Shown here one piece after another: positions 10,985 to 21,439 of a DNA stretch of 64,000 nt. The translations under genes were made by a program, and so were the position numbers. The stretch covers positions 729,501 through 793,500 of the forward strand of contig JABAKD010000019.1 of the NCBI GenBank assembly GCA_012845835.1, read 5' to 3'. Source of the DNA: Undaria pinnatifida (Eukaryota > Sar > Phaeophyceae > Laminariales > Alariaceae). The first letter of the stretch is position 1, and each line of letters starts with the position of its first letter. Below the pieces are notes generated by a model. The model saw only the letters and a list, made by a program, of their open reading frames with translations. It searched no databases and had not been told where the DNA came from.

Positions 10985-11125
10985 TTTGTCTGACGGGGTT
11001 TCTTAGGGTTGGCGTTAGGGTCAGGGTCAGGGTTAGGGTTAGGGGTTAGGATTAGGGTTAGGGTCAAGGTTAGGATTCGGGTTAGGGTTGGGTTCAGGGT
11101 TAGGGTCAAGGCAACGGTAAGGGGG
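10985..11125 (+). repeat. Interstitial TTAGGG telomere-like tract
   Basis: About 15-20 TTAGGG and variant units (TCAGGG, TTGGGT, TTAGGA, TCAAGG) in one orientation. Immediately upstream, GTCTGACGGGGTTTCTTAGG resembles the R2 core in which short TTAGGG runs also occur, so the tract may be an expanded internal part of an R2 copy and not a fossil chromosome end. Confidence 0.75.
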
Positions 11126-11333
11126 CGACACTTTTGACGGCCAATATTTTCATCGTCTCGGTGCCACTCGCGGTTCGCGCGGGTTGTTGCTTATCGGTCA
11201 CAGCCGTCTTTTCGGGTTTGGTATACACACCGGCATGGTTTTATGGCGTATTTGCAACACCAACTCTTCGCGAGTTACGGCAAGAGCAAGAACTATCCTT
11301 CTGCTTTGGGCGGAGTTAAGAACCACTCTGAGC

Positions 11334-11375
11334 GAGTAGCTTATCCTAGTAGCTTATCCTAGTAGCTTATCCTAC
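11334..11375 (+). repeat. TAGCTTATCCTAG tandem repeat
   Basis: Three consecutive GTAGCTTATCCTA units. Confidence 0.75.
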
Positions 11376-11574
11376 CATTCATTGGGGAAAATGGGGGTAC
11401 TCTTCCTATCTCATGCTCGGTCCGAGGAACTGCGCACGTTCACAAGAACGCCAAACACATGATGTGGTGGAGAGGGCGCACCATATTGATCTGCGGCTCT
11501 CCTGTGGCTACGGTAGGATAGGGTAGGGGAGGGGGGTTATCCCTTTTGGCCCACTCACTGGGTTGTCACCACTC

Positions 11575-11770
11575 GGCCAAGGACTCTGTCCCTCAATAAA
11601 AATAATGTTTTAGGCGTTTTGCTGTTTCGCGCGGCGCAACTAACCACTCCATAGCGGTTTCTTACGGAAAATACTCGTATAGAAAAAAAAAACACCATAG
11701 ATTTCAAGACAGCAAAGGAACAGGGGGATCACTGGTGCGAGTGACCTCGAGCCACTCTGGAAAAAGAGAT
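11575..11770 (+). repeat. R3 palindrome-bounded element
   Basis: The left end is GTCACCACTCGGCCAAGGAC and the right end is TCACTGGTGCGAGTGACC (about 11,729) followed by TCGAGCCACTCTGG. The internal GCGGCGCAACTAACCACTCC block (about 11,632-11,651) matches the other copies. Confidence 0.55.
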
Positions 11771-11929
11771 CCCAAACACGACCGCCCTAACACAGCCAGC
11801 CACGGGTTCTCGAAGAGCTACATATCTCACCCAATATTAGGTTTTTCATTTCGAGTAAACTGAATGTGCAACTCGATCAACAGACTCATGGTCCACGTAC
11901 CAAAAAGACATTCAATTTGCGAAACAAGA

Positions 11930-12045
11930 ATCACATAGGGTTAGGGTTAGGTTTAAAGAGCTCCGTCATCTAGAAAAACGCTCAGGCCAAACATGGTATT
12001 CCTAAACACCTCTTCCTCTATCGTAGCACGCGGTACCGCTTGTAG
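11930..12045 (+). repeat. R2 3' part with TTAGGG motif
   Basis: GGGTTAGGGTTAGGTTTAAA runs straight into GAGCTCCGTCATCTAGAAAA and then CTCTTCCTCTATCGTAGCAC and CGC. This is the R2 core and terminus preceded by two TTAGGG units. Confidence 0.55.
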
Positions 12046-12411
12046 GAGTTTTATACCTACTACGCATGCGTGCTACACCTAGGCTATGGAATCGTTCATC
12101 AGGTGTCTCCTTTTCACGATGTTTTGGTAGACAGTCAGTATATATCAAGAGAGTTCCTTATAGCGAGGAGCCCCGCAAAAAAACATTTAAGATGCGTACA
12201 TCTACCGTGACAGCATGTACGATGTCGGAATCGATCAAGGAAAGGAAAGGAAAGGAAACATTCACCAACAGGTTGGAGAAAACACCACGCGAAACCTATT
12301 TATAGTCAGGAACTCCACGGTCAGGAACCCCACAGCCTGATACGCAAGATTATACAATTGTAGAAGCTGATGTTGTCCACAAGTGGACCAAGGTTAGGGT
12401 AGGCCGGGATG

Positions 12412-12672
12412 TAATGGTGATGCAATGATGATGCAACGATGATGCAATGATGATGTAATGATAATGCAATGATGATGTAATGATGATGCAATGATGATGT
12501 AATGATGATGTAATGGTGATGTAATGATGCTGTAATGATGATGCAATGATGATATAATGGTGATGCAATGATGATGCAGTGATGATGTAATGATGATGTG
12601 ACGATGTAATGATGATGTAATGATGATGTAGTGATGATGTAATGATGATGCAATGATGATGTAATGATATAC
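12412..12672 (+). repeat. TGATGTAATGA minisatellite
   Basis: About 260 bp of GATGATGCAAT/GATGATGTAAT units. It ends in TACCACCCCTTTTCACTGCG, the same flank module seen at 10,508 and 15,232. Open frames across it read as Ser-Leu-His repeats and are artefacts. Confidence 0.85.
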
Positions 12673-12699
12673 CACCCCTTTTCACTGCGGGGTTCCAGC

Positions 12700-12775
12700 A
12701 CTAACACATACCACATACATACCACATACCACATACCACATACCACATACCACATTCAACATACAACATGCATAT
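12700..12775 (+). repeat. CATACCACATA minisatellite
   Basis: Repeated CATACCACATAC units immediately after the flank module of the preceding array. Confidence 0.8.
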
Positions 12776-13880
12776 GACTCTCTCTTTCTCTGTCTGCACA
12801 TCACCGGTGAAAACACTTCTTTTTAGGGCGATTATGCACCGTCACGGACCCTCTGACTGCTAGCTCCGTATTCCAGGCGTATCGTTTCGATATTACTATG
12901 GCTCGTAAAAAGAGTCTACAGTACGACGTGTCATATGTGTGACTACCAATTGCTCTACGGAGATCGCGTTGAGTTTACTTTTTCCAGAAAGGGTATACAA
13001 GAGGACCAATCTTCTGGATGCCTATTCGAATTCTGGGGCGAGGGAGAAGATTCCGCCCTCTCTCATTCTATTCTCTGGTGCTCTGGCTCTCTGGTGCTCT
13101 TCTTCAAATAATATATACCTGGTGATCCACAGCTTTCTTGCCTCATGACATATTTCACCACCATCGTGTCTTTCATGTCATCCATGCCATCAATGCCACC
13201 CCGGCCCCGTGTCGTCCCATGCCATACCTCTAACGAAACGCCTGAGTTATTAATATAAAATCACGATACATGTCTGCTGTTTGTATTTCGCTATGGTTGG
13301 CAGGAAACAACAAGCGGCACGGAAAACACGATGGACCGAAAGCACGCCTCCATAAGGTACTGCATCGCCACGGACACCTTGGAGCTAGAGCTTCAAGACG
13401 TGCCTGCCATCTTCGAAGTCTCCCACGCCACGGGGAGGTGACTCATTTGTTATGATCATTATGGTTGCCGCCGGACATTACGTTCTCGACGTGGATAACT
13501 TACAAGCATCCCCAGCACGAAGAAACAAAACCTAGGAAAAAAAAGCAATGTACCAGGTGCTAGTAGATGTCAGTTGATATTGTAGTGCGCTGGTTCCGCT
13601 ACATAAGTATGATAGCGTTTACCACGACTTTCTAGCGTAGGAAGATTTCGTATATGGTACAACAAATACCGGCTGTTTGCATTTTTTTGTTTTGTTGCTT
13701 TCCCTCGCAGCTTTCAGGGGTGAGACCAACAATCCTGGATATCCTCACCCGAGGACCTCGACACCTGACCCAGGCACTGAGTTTGAGAACAACGTCCACT
13801 TAGTCCGTCGAATAATTCCCTTGGGCTACGGATAGGTACACCTAGAACCACTTCGAAAGCACGATATTTCTCACTTTACC
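12776..13880. other. No supported gene
   Basis: Short frames only. CCAT/CAT-rich stretches at 13,150-13,230 are simple sequence. An acceptor-like TTTCCCTCGCAG (about 13,700) and donor-like sites have no consistent frame between them. Confidence 0.4.
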
Positions 13881-13884
13881 CCTC

Positions 13885-13965
13885 AGTTGCGGAGCTCCGC
13901 CAATCAGAACTACGTTGGCCAAACCGTGTTACCTCTGTCGTAGCACGCGTTCAAGATGGAACGGG
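13885..13965 (+). repeat. R2 3' fragment
   Basis: GGAGCTCCGCCAATCAGAAC, then TTACCTCTGTCGTAGCACGC and GTTC, matches the R2 core and terminus; the 5' half is not recognisable. Confidence 0.4.
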
Positions 13966-14454
13966 TATGGTATAAAGCTTGAATCCACACCTGCAACCTG
14001 TCAGATTAGAGCGTGCTCACCCCGGCATCCCCTCGGGCAGGCTGGGCGTCGAAGACATCGCGTGCATGCAAAAGTAAGGGAGCTGTTGAGATTCATGTGC
14101 ATCCCTTTCCGCCTCTAGGCCGGCCGCCATATTTAGGGTCGATACTCCTGTTCGCAAGCAGCGTGATACACCGGCGGCTTTGACTATTCACGACTCCTAT
14201 GGGCGTGTTCAGGGGTGAGCATCAACAGCAATATGATATCAAGAATAGTGATGATAGCTACTATACGTAGTTCATCTCTGACGCGACCTTTTATGGTGTA
14301 CGATATGTTACGAGCGAAAACCATTTTATTGCGGTGGTTGTCGGTCAAAGACACGAAACTAAAGTACCGTGCGACACCACACATAGCTACGACAGAGGGG
14401 CACCAACCATTTTTTTTCCATACAAAGTTCTTGACTTGCAGAGGTGCACCAGTT

Positions 14455-14712
14455 TTATTCTGAGGTGCACCAGTTTTATTATGAGGTTCCTCAAGTTTGG
14501 AGCTTAAGACCTCTCCCAAAAACTGATTCGAGGAAAAACTAAACTGCTACCGGGTGAACGTTCCCATGGCCTAGGTACGCGACGAGAACTATGCAAAAAA
14601 TGGCCGATTTCCGACGGTTTTGGGTAAATACTATTAATAAGATACTAAGGAGACCCGTCACTCAGAAACCGTTTCAGACGAAACGTGCTACCTCTATCGT
14701 AGCACGCGTCCT
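14455..14712 (+). repeat. R2 dispersed repeat copy
   Basis: A well-preserved copy: GAGGTGCACCAGTTTTATTA, TGAGGTTCCTCAAGTTTGGA, GCTTAAGACCTCTCCC, CCCATGGCCTAGG, ATTTCCGACGGTTTTGGG, GACCCGTCACTCAGAAACCG, TTTCAGACGAAACGTGCTAC and CTCTATCGTAGCACGCGTCC. A TTG run begins directly at its 3' end. Confidence 0.65.
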
Positions 14713-14812
14713 TTGTTGTTGTTGTTGTTGCTGTTGTTGTTGTTGTTGTCGTTGTTGTTGTTGTGTTGTTGTTGTTGTTGTCGTCGTCGTTGTTGTTGTT
14801 GTTATTGTTATG
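14712..14812 (+). repeat. TTG/GTT microsatellite
   Basis: About 100 bp of TTG units with CTG, TCG and TTA interruptions, abutting the R2 terminus. Leu-, Cys- and Thr/Asn-run frames here are artefacts. Confidence 0.9.
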
Positions 14813-14829
14813 GTTTCTTTTATTGCAAG

Positions 14830-14986
14830 GGCTCGGGGTCACTCGCGTCATTGGCAGTAATAAAACTGCCGTGCCGCTCTAATTCGGCGATAAAAATCAT
14901 CAATGGATGGTAAGCTACGCTGCGCCAAAAAACATCACCTACGAAGTATTTTTCTAGTGGGGTACAGAGTCACTCATGCGAGTATG
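14830..14986 (-). repeat. R3 element, minus orientation
   Basis: GGCTCGGGGTCACTCGCG (14,831) at left and GAGTCACTCATGCGAGT (14,967) at right bound ATGGTAAGCTACGCTGCGCC, the reverse complement of the R3 internal block. Confidence 0.5.
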
Positions 14987-15200
14987 ATATGATGTGATGT
15001 GATATGATATTATACGATATGGTATAATTTTAAACGATATGATATGATGTTGTACGATGCGGTATGGTATGGTATGATATGATATGATATGATATGATAT
15101 GACATGCTATGATATGATATTATATGATATCATACGATATGGTATGATATTTGATATGATGGTATGATATGGTATGATATGGTATGATATGGTATGATAG
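14985..15200 (+). repeat. GATATGATAT/GGTATGATAT microsatellite
   Basis: About 215 bp of ATGAT/ATGGT pentamer-decamer units. Confidence 0.88.
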
Positions 15201-15548
15201 CTCAACACCCGGTAGTGAAAAAAGGGGGGGTGCATCATAACATCATAATGACATCATCGTAACATCATCATCGTAACATCATCATAACATCATCATAACG
15301 TCATCATAACATCATCATAACACCATCATAACATCATAACAACATCATACCATCATCATAACATCATGATAACACCATCATAGCATCACCATAACACCAT
15401 CATAACACCATCATAACATCATCATAGCATCATCATAACATCATCATAACATCATCGTAACATCATCATAACATCATCATAACATCATAACATCATAACA
15501 TCATAACATCATAACATCATAACATCATCATAACATCATCATTACACC
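15201..15548 (+). repeat. CATCATAACAT minisatellite with flank module
   Basis: GCTCAACACCCGGTAGTGAA and a G7 run (15,200-15,231) are the reverse complement of the flank module. They are followed by more than 300 bp of CATCATAACAT units (15,232-15,546), i.e. the 10,134 array type in the opposite orientation. Confidence 0.85.
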
Positions 15549-16090
15549 CCCTTACACTCTACCCTTCCTTGGCCATTGCGTCGTCGACGAGATTTTCGTT
15601 GCGTGTCTCTCCCCCAGTCCCTTGTTTTAACGAGGAAATAAATGGAATACTAAATATGAGACCTCCATCCCCGGGGGCGATTTCTTTAGCGCGTTACACT
15701 ACATTTACACTTGCATTTATTTACATCATACGGGATTTATTTGTTCATTGTACGAATAATAGTAATAATGCGATGTGGCTCGCACGTATACATTCTGCTT
15801 GGTTCGTCGTCGGGCATTGCCTCAGCCTGGCATGTACTACGCACGCCGCGAAAAACAAGAGAAGAAGAAATCGTCGCAATGGCCAGTCGAACATGGGATG
15901 CACCAATCCCAAAGTACTAATCAATCGAAAAACGTTTGTTATTTCTCCCCACCAGGCACGGGAAGGTGGGAACGATCGACCTGCACGTCGGAGCCCAGAT
16001 TTGCATCTTAGGCCGGCAGATGCGCCTCATGCAGGTACGTACTACGTGTGTGTGAAGAAGGTGTTGTAGCAAATGATGTAACGGGGATAC
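15549..16090. other. No supported gene
   Basis: A 166-codon frame spans 15,569-16,069 but opens at a non-ATG codon and has competing frames of similar length. It lacks motifs and is not called. Confidence 0.4.
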
Positions 16091-16094
16091 ACAT

Positions 16095-16440
16095 AATATA
16101 AAAACCAATATCACTCTTCAGCTCTGAGATCGAAGAGATCGTCGAAATTCATCTTTGCAAGCTGTGTGTAATACTCTGATCGCGCGTATTGCTGGGTGCG
16201 TGTCCTCGTTGAGGATATAGGTGGGCGACTGCCCTTGGAAAGATAAATACAGTGTAGCTTGTACCAGGTGCGACAGGGTGATGTTAACCAATGTTGTGTG
16301 CGGACACTATAAAGTCCGGGACAATACCTGACGGCTGTGGAAGAATGCATCGGTTTATCCGTGTATATCCTGTAAGTCGTATAACCGGCGAGGGGAGGGC
16401 GTCTTTTTTTAGGGGGGGGGGGGTTGGAAAGAGGGGAGTT
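16095..16440 (-). repeat. R1 left end
   Basis: CTCTTCAGCTCTGAGATCGA, ATTCATCTTTGCAAGCTGTG, GATCGCGCGTATTGCTGGGT and TCCTCGTTGAGGATATAGGT follow the R1 order exactly. Later blocks are CGACAGGGTGATGTTAACCA, a truncated TTTCTGAGG block, GAGGGGAGGGCG and a G run. Complementary right ends lie at 17,660 and 18,505. Confidence 0.6.
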
Positions 16441-16727
16441 CCAACAGTTTTAGGTCGCACGAATGTATACCAGGTATGCATGCGTTGCATCATGGGTGCT
16501 TGCCGTTTCGATGCCCTCGAGGGGGTGTTAAGAGCACACTAACCCTATGCACCTATATATACTTGGAAGTATACCGCATCATACCAGTGTAACGGGGTGA
16601 CAGCTCAATGCTATGAAATCGTCGATCCGCTTCATCAGCAAGCGCAAGGACAGCCCTTTTAGAACAGTCATTCACTATTTGAAACTGCTCTAGAGTGGGA
16701 AAAATCCTGCGCTGGTAGTGGGCAACT

Positions 16728-16728
16728 T

Positions 16729-16787
<59 letters not shown>

Positions 16788-16815
16788 GCTGTTGTTGCTG
16801 TTGTCGTTGTTGTTC
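16728..16815 (+). repeat. TTG microsatellite
   Basis: About 85 bp of nearly uninterrupted TTG. Poly-Gln and poly-Thr frames on the minus strand derive from it. Confidence 0.92.
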
Positions 16816-17320
16816 CCATTGCACATGCCGCGTCAATGATATCTTCCTACGAAGTAAAACGACAAAACGATAGCAATTGCTGTCGATGTTTAGATCACCG
16901 TGCGTACCTTGGTCCCGAGAGAGCGAACTACTAAAATTGTTCTCATTGACATAATTGACAACGTACATACTCGTTGATAAGGTGCGTACCCATTGGCAAG
17001 GTGCATACTCACCCTACCGTATTTTTATCACCAGTGTGACGGGGTGACAGCTAAGTGGTTGGAATCATCGGTCCGGTCGATGAGCAAAGCAAAGGCAGCA
17101 TTCATCAAGGCGCTGGAGGGAGAAGGGGACTGCGTTCGCGTAAGGTGTCGAAGGTGGGGGAACACCTTGTACCTTGCACCTCGTACTCGTACCTAGTAGA
17201 GGCAGGTAGTAAGTGCTACCAGTATGGCGTACAACCGACGTGCGTCGTGTTGGGTATGGTTTTTCTTCAGGTAAACAAACCGCTACAACTAACTGCTGAT
17301 CGTTCTTTCATCGCTGGCCG
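16816..17320. other. No supported gene
   Basis: Short frames only (67 and 105 codons). A duplicated 20-bp motif CAGTGTAACGGGGTGACAGC (16,584) recurs as CAGTGTGACGGGGTGACAGC (17,032). Confidence 0.45.
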
Positions 17321-17321
17321 A

Positions 17322-17545
17322 CGTTCACCACTCGCACGAACGAGTGACTTTAACAATAAAATAATACAATAATACCTCACTAAAAACATATATGCTATAA
17401 GGCGATGTTCTTGGCGCAGCGAAGGCTACCGTTCCTTTCATTGCGGGTTTCATCATATAGCAAATTTTAATATTAGCACGATGAAAGCCTGAGACCGCAA
17501 ATAAACAGAGTGACCATTCGCGCGAGTGACGCCGGGCCACGGCTA
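17322..17545 (+). repeat. R3 palindrome-bounded element
   Basis: The left boundary is CACTCGCACGAACGAGTGAC (17,330) and the right boundary is CCATTCGCGCGAGTGACGCC (17,514) followed by GGGCCACGGCTAAAAGAGGCC. The internal block TGGCGCAGCGAAGGCTACCG is at about 17,412. Confidence 0.55.
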
Positions 17546-17645
17546 AAAGAGGCCTTAATACTACAATACAATACAACACTACAATACTAGAATAGTCATA
17601 CCAATAGCCATACCAATAGTCATACTAATAGCCAATATTACAATA
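17546..17645 (+). repeat. ACAATACT / CCAATAGTCATA repeats
   Basis: Short tandem ACAATAC units pass into CATACCAATAG units. The latter recur at 18,593-18,645 next to another R1 end. Confidence 0.65.
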
Positions 17646-17649
17646 AATA

Positions 17650-18570
17650 TATGCGTAATACGCGCGATCGGAGTACCACACACAGCTTGCAAAAAGGTGA
17701 GTTTCGACAAAATCTTCGATCTCACAGCTAGATAGAGTGTATTTTTATTTTTATATACATAGACTATGTGACCTGATTTAAAACCCCTTTCCTCCTTTTG
17801 TTTTTCTTCTCCCCGCTCCATCTTGCTCAAATGCCCCACCTAACATCGAAATCTTCCAAAGTAATAAACACTCCCACGCACTTGATATCACCTCATTATT
17901 TTTCTAGAGCCATCCATGCCGCTGCTTTAATTCACCCCCCCCCCCCCCTTAACTCCCCCTTCTTCCCCAGGACCCGCACCATCGCCTATTAATAGACCTA
18001 GCACCACGCGTATATATAGCAAACCCCTACATCTATGCGACCTAACGCTGTTAAAAACCCTTTTGCCCCCCACCCCTCGAACACTCCGTCCTCTCCTCAC
18101 TGGTTGTACGACTTACAGGATACACATACATGCTTAACTGGTGCATTCATCCCAAAACCGTCAGATTTATCCCCTTAAATGATATATAGTTTCCACGCAC
18201 AAATAAAATGAGTTGCCCCCCCCCCCCCCCCCCCCCACGCTCCCTCTCGATCAAACCCAGGCCCCCGTGTCCTTAAAACCTCCGCCCTCCCCTCACCGGT
18301 TATTCGACTTACAGGATTCACTTGATGAACTGATGCATTTCCTTCCACAGCTGTCAGATTTTGTCCCCCTCAGAAACGGGTTTCATAGTTTCTGCACACA
18401 GATTGACGAACATCACCCTGTTGATCCTGATAGCTACACTGCAGTTGCAAGGGGAGTCGCCGACCTATATCCTTAATGAGGACACACAACCGTAATACGC
18501 GCGATCGGAGTATCACACAGCTTGCAAAGATGAGTTTCGACAAAATATTCGATCTCACAGCTGGAGTGAA
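17650..18570 (+). repeat. R1 copy, right-end orientation
   Basis: Two R1 right ends (17,655-17,755 and 18,485-18,570) bracket C-rich monomers that are reverse complements of those at 25,620-26,330: ACCCGCACCATCGCC, a C17 run at 18,216-18,236, GATTCACTTGATGAACTGAT, GTCAGATTTTGTCCCCCTCA and CCGACCTATATCCTTAATGA. Together with the left end at 16,095 this may delimit one 2.5-kb insertion interrupted by other repeats. Confidence 0.6.
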
Positions 18571-18804
18571 TTTGATTTTTACAATCGAGTCATACCAATA
18601 GTCATACCAATAGCCATACCAATAGTGATACCAATAAAAAGTCATACCTCTATTACCGCTATCTGGCAGCACAGCACCATCTAGGGTGGCGGATGTACCT
18701 GCGGATTTTGAGATTCTCCAATTGACTAACTTTCTATCAGGTACGTACTTGACCCCCAACCGACTTTGGACCCTTACTTGTAAGCTACCGTAGAGGTGCG
18801 GCAT

Positions 18805-19095
18805 AATCTTCTCTGAGACTTGAGGAGTAGTACCTGGTAAGCTTTATCAAATAACTCACACCAAAACCGTCCTTATTCGGTGAGCTGAAAGTGCAACCTG
18901 ACGAGCGAACCCATCGCCTAGGATTTTCAAACGTTCATATTGGCAACAGAGCAAGAGAATGGTATCAGAGAATCCTATGCATTCCGACCATTTGGGGTTG
19001 AGGAAGCCCGACATTATTCACAAAATTTTAATGACTTCGCCAAAAAACGGTATACCTTCGTAATTACTCTATACCGTAGCACGCGTCGTACCTCC
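18805..19095 (+). repeat. R2 dispersed repeat copy, diverged
   Basis: TGAGACTTGAGGAG, ACCCATCGCCTAGG, GCATTCCGACCATTTGGGGT, GAGGAAGCCCGACATTATTC and CTCTATACCGTAGCACGCGT appear in R2 order. Confidence 0.45.
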
Positions 19096-19295
19096 TTTCC
19101 TGATGGAGCTCATTTGAGTGCCTTTTGTTTTTGCGCCGTCCATGATATGCCTTCTGAGGAAAAAGTCGAGAAAAATCGATGAACACACCCATGGCCTATT
19201 AATAGGTGTTCAACGAAAATACCGCAACATTTCACCACGAAAACACTTGAGAACGTATTCCGACGATTTTGATATTTCCTGCTCGGTTCATTGAT

Positions 19296-19382
19296 TAATA
19301 CCATACCACACCATACCATACCATACCATACCATACCATACCATACCATACCATACCATACCATACCATACCATACCATACC
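19296..19382 (+). repeat. CCATA microsatellite
   Basis: About 16 ACCAT pentamers, directly before the MITE at 19,390. Confidence 0.9.
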
Positions 19383-19389
19383 GGTGTCG

Positions 19390-19659
19390 TTCTACGGTAG
19401 CCCCCCCAACTTTTCTTTAGCGAAATCGCCGGTTTTGTTTTCAAATCAGCTCCTATGATACCGCTCGTATCTCCTCAAATACGGTGCCCCTCGACAACCA
19501 CCCACCCCGACGTCATCGTTCGATAGACCTTTGCACACAATAAACTATGTAGAGATATTTTGCTAATAATAGCATCCTTCCTCGCGTCGAGCAGCCATGA
19601 AGCGTTTGTTAAAGAAAAAGGAAAGGAAATCGCTGGTTTTGAGGGGGGATATCGTAGAA
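19390..19659. mobile_element. MITE-like element with terminal inverted repeats, copy 1
   Basis: Starts TTCTACGGTAGCCCCCCCAA and ends TTTGAGGGGGGATATCGTAG followed by AA, giving inverted termini of about 20 bp. The 270-bp body has no coding capacity. It matches the element at 29,240 along its length: CGAAATCGCCGGTTTTGTTT, TCGTATCTCCTCAA, CCCCGACGTCATCG, GCCTTTGCACACAA or variant, GAGCAGCCATGAA. No target-site duplication is obvious. Confidence 0.65.
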
Positions 19660-20165
19660 TCAGTCACCGCCAGAAGTAGTTGGTAAAAAAACGCGCTGCC
19701 CTTATCATCCCACTTGTACATCCCCTATAGAAATACCTGGTATGATACGTACTTAAGATAAACACGCTACTACTATTGTGAGAACATCATTGACTTAGGA
19801 AAATAGGCTAGGCAATGTGAGACAATCATCGTCATGGGTAACAACATACCTCCCCCCTCCCGCGCTCTTCTGTGCGATCGCTGCCTGCCTCTCTTCTGCG
19901 CCGTTTCGCATTTATTTCGGGTGCCTTTCGGTTACATTTTGTAGCGATCGATTGGAAGCTTCGGCGTCGGCGCAGAGGGGCGGGGGGTCTGTGGGAAGCT
20001 ACGCCTCGATTGATAGGAGACCCCTGATGCAAGATATCGTCATCCTAAGGGATACCTTAGCAGAAACAAAGCCGGATGAAGCGCGCAGATTGGCCGAGGG
20101 GCTCTTGTAAAGCCGTCAGCACTCAAAATTATGATGTAGTTGATCACACAATGGCTGTAATTTTC
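19660..20165. other. No supported gene; conserved 55-bp block
   Basis: A 97-codon frame at 19,817-20,110 opens at a non-ATG codon. Its last 55 bp (about 20,048-20,103; encodes DTLAETKPDEARRLAEGL) resembles 21,815-21,869 (encodes RTLTETRPDETRIVPEGL) at both DNA and protein level. Either a small coding segment or a non-coding repeat was duplicated. Confidence 0.35.
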
Positions 20166-20169
20166 CAGG

Positions 20170-20480
20170 CCTTTTCACGGGTCGGGTCAAGTCTCGCGGG
20201 TCGGGTCGGATCGGGTCGGGTCGGATCATTTGACCCGACCCGACCCGTGAAAATTTCGAACCGTCTTGACCCGACCCGATCCGACCGGCGAGAATTTTGA
20301 GACGTCTTGACCCGACCCGACCCGACACGCGAGATTTTGAAAACCTCCCGACCCGACCCGACCCGACCCGCGAAATTTTGAAATTCTCCTGACCTGACCC
20401 GACCCGACCCGCCACAATCCGGGTGACCCGTGAGATGCGGGTTGCATGCGGGTCAGGTCGACTTGACCCGTGACATTTTT
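20170..20480. repeat. GGGTC/GACCC array with inverted halves
   Basis: GGGTCGGGTCGGATCGGGTC (about 20,178-20,226) switches at 20,228 to GACCCGACCC units. These recur in clusters separated by 15-25 bp spacers such as GTGAAAATTTCGAACCGTCT or CGCGAGATTTTGAAAACCTC. The switch makes a potential hairpin, and the spacers define a higher-order unit of about 50-55 bp. The same spacer units return at 21,495-21,660. Confidence 0.75.
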
Positions 20481-20742
20481 CATGGGTCAAAGCCCAAACG
20501 TCACGTGTCAAAGCATATATACCTCGGTCGGTTGGTTGGTTCTTGGTCCCTCGTACTTTTCCCAGGATGTCGTGTTCTCTGGTTCTTTCTACCGGTATTA
20601 TTGTTTGGAGCAGCATTTTGTGGTGTGCGCGCGTGGAATGGGAAATAGACCGCAACCCACACGCATGGGCAATTAGCCACGCCCGTGGCGCTAGACCACC
20701 GGGTCGATCCGACGAGCGACCTGATGGGCGAGCTAGTTATCT

Positions 20743-21185
20743 ATGCAGTCTCCGGCCCCGGCAAGCAGCCTATAGCTGAGCCGCCTCCGGCAGCAAGTCC
20801 ACAACTGGGGCGGTGGATCTGTCATCAGGGGCTGCAATACGCGAGGATGCGTTGTGTGCTGCTGGTGCTTGCTGCTGCCAGGGTGCTGCTGCTGTTGCTG
20901 CTATGGACGACGGCTGCATTTGCTTTTTTACGTTTGGCCACATTCGTACTGGTAGGATAATTATCGAACTAGCTACTATTAACTGTATCAATCTTTTATG
21001 TATATGCAGTCTCCAGCCCCGGCAAAGAGTCTAGCTGAGCCGCCTCCGGCAGCAAGCCCACAACTGGGGCGATGGGTCTGTCAGCAGGGGCTGCGATCCG
21101 CGAGCATCCGGGGTCTGCTGCTGGTGCTTGCTGCTGCCAGTGCTGCTGCTGCTGCTGCTTCGACGACGACTGTGTCATATTTCGT
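20743..21185 (+). repeat. Tandem duplication, 260-bp unit
   Basis: Unit 1 starts ATGCAGTCTCCGGCCCCGGC (20,743) and unit 2 starts ATGCAGTCTCCAGCCCCGGC (21,004). Both continue through GAGCCGCCTCCGGCAGCAAG and a GCTGCTGCTG run. Their frames encode similar peptides (SLAEPPPAASPQLGRW in unit 2). A related GCTGTTGCTGCTGTGGACGG lies at 23,590. Coding status is unknown. Confidence 0.6.
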
Positions 21186-21439
21186 TCTGGTATAACCGTA
21201 TTATTGCTATTGTTACAGCCTCGGCCGGTACGGGATTTGCGTCACACTGTATGCCTTGGTACGAGTAGCTAGGGGTACTGCCTGGTGGTTGTTCTGCACG
21301 CTGCGATGGCGTATGATCGGAGAATCGGCACGAGAGGGGCAGAAAGCGGTAAGTTTTGTATTTTTTACTAACGGATCCGAGGGTCGGACCCGCGGGGCGC
21401 CTGCACGGCAATGGTCCTCAGCTGTAAGTTTAAAAAAGG

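Noticed and set aside
10985-11125. True chromosome end
   Set aside because: The tract is degenerate, about 140 bp long and flanked on both sides by ordinary interspersed repeats.
12321-12755. 144-codon minus-strand frame rich in Ser-Leu-His-His
   Set aside because: It lies wholly on the TGATG minisatellite; neighbouring frames read the same pattern.
15232-15546. CRISPR-like array of short repeats
   Set aside because: Units are contiguous 8-14-bp minisatellite repeats without unique spacers, in a eukaryotic context.
16553-16968. Poly-Thr and poly-Gln frames on the minus strand
   Set aside because: Products of the TTG microsatellite.
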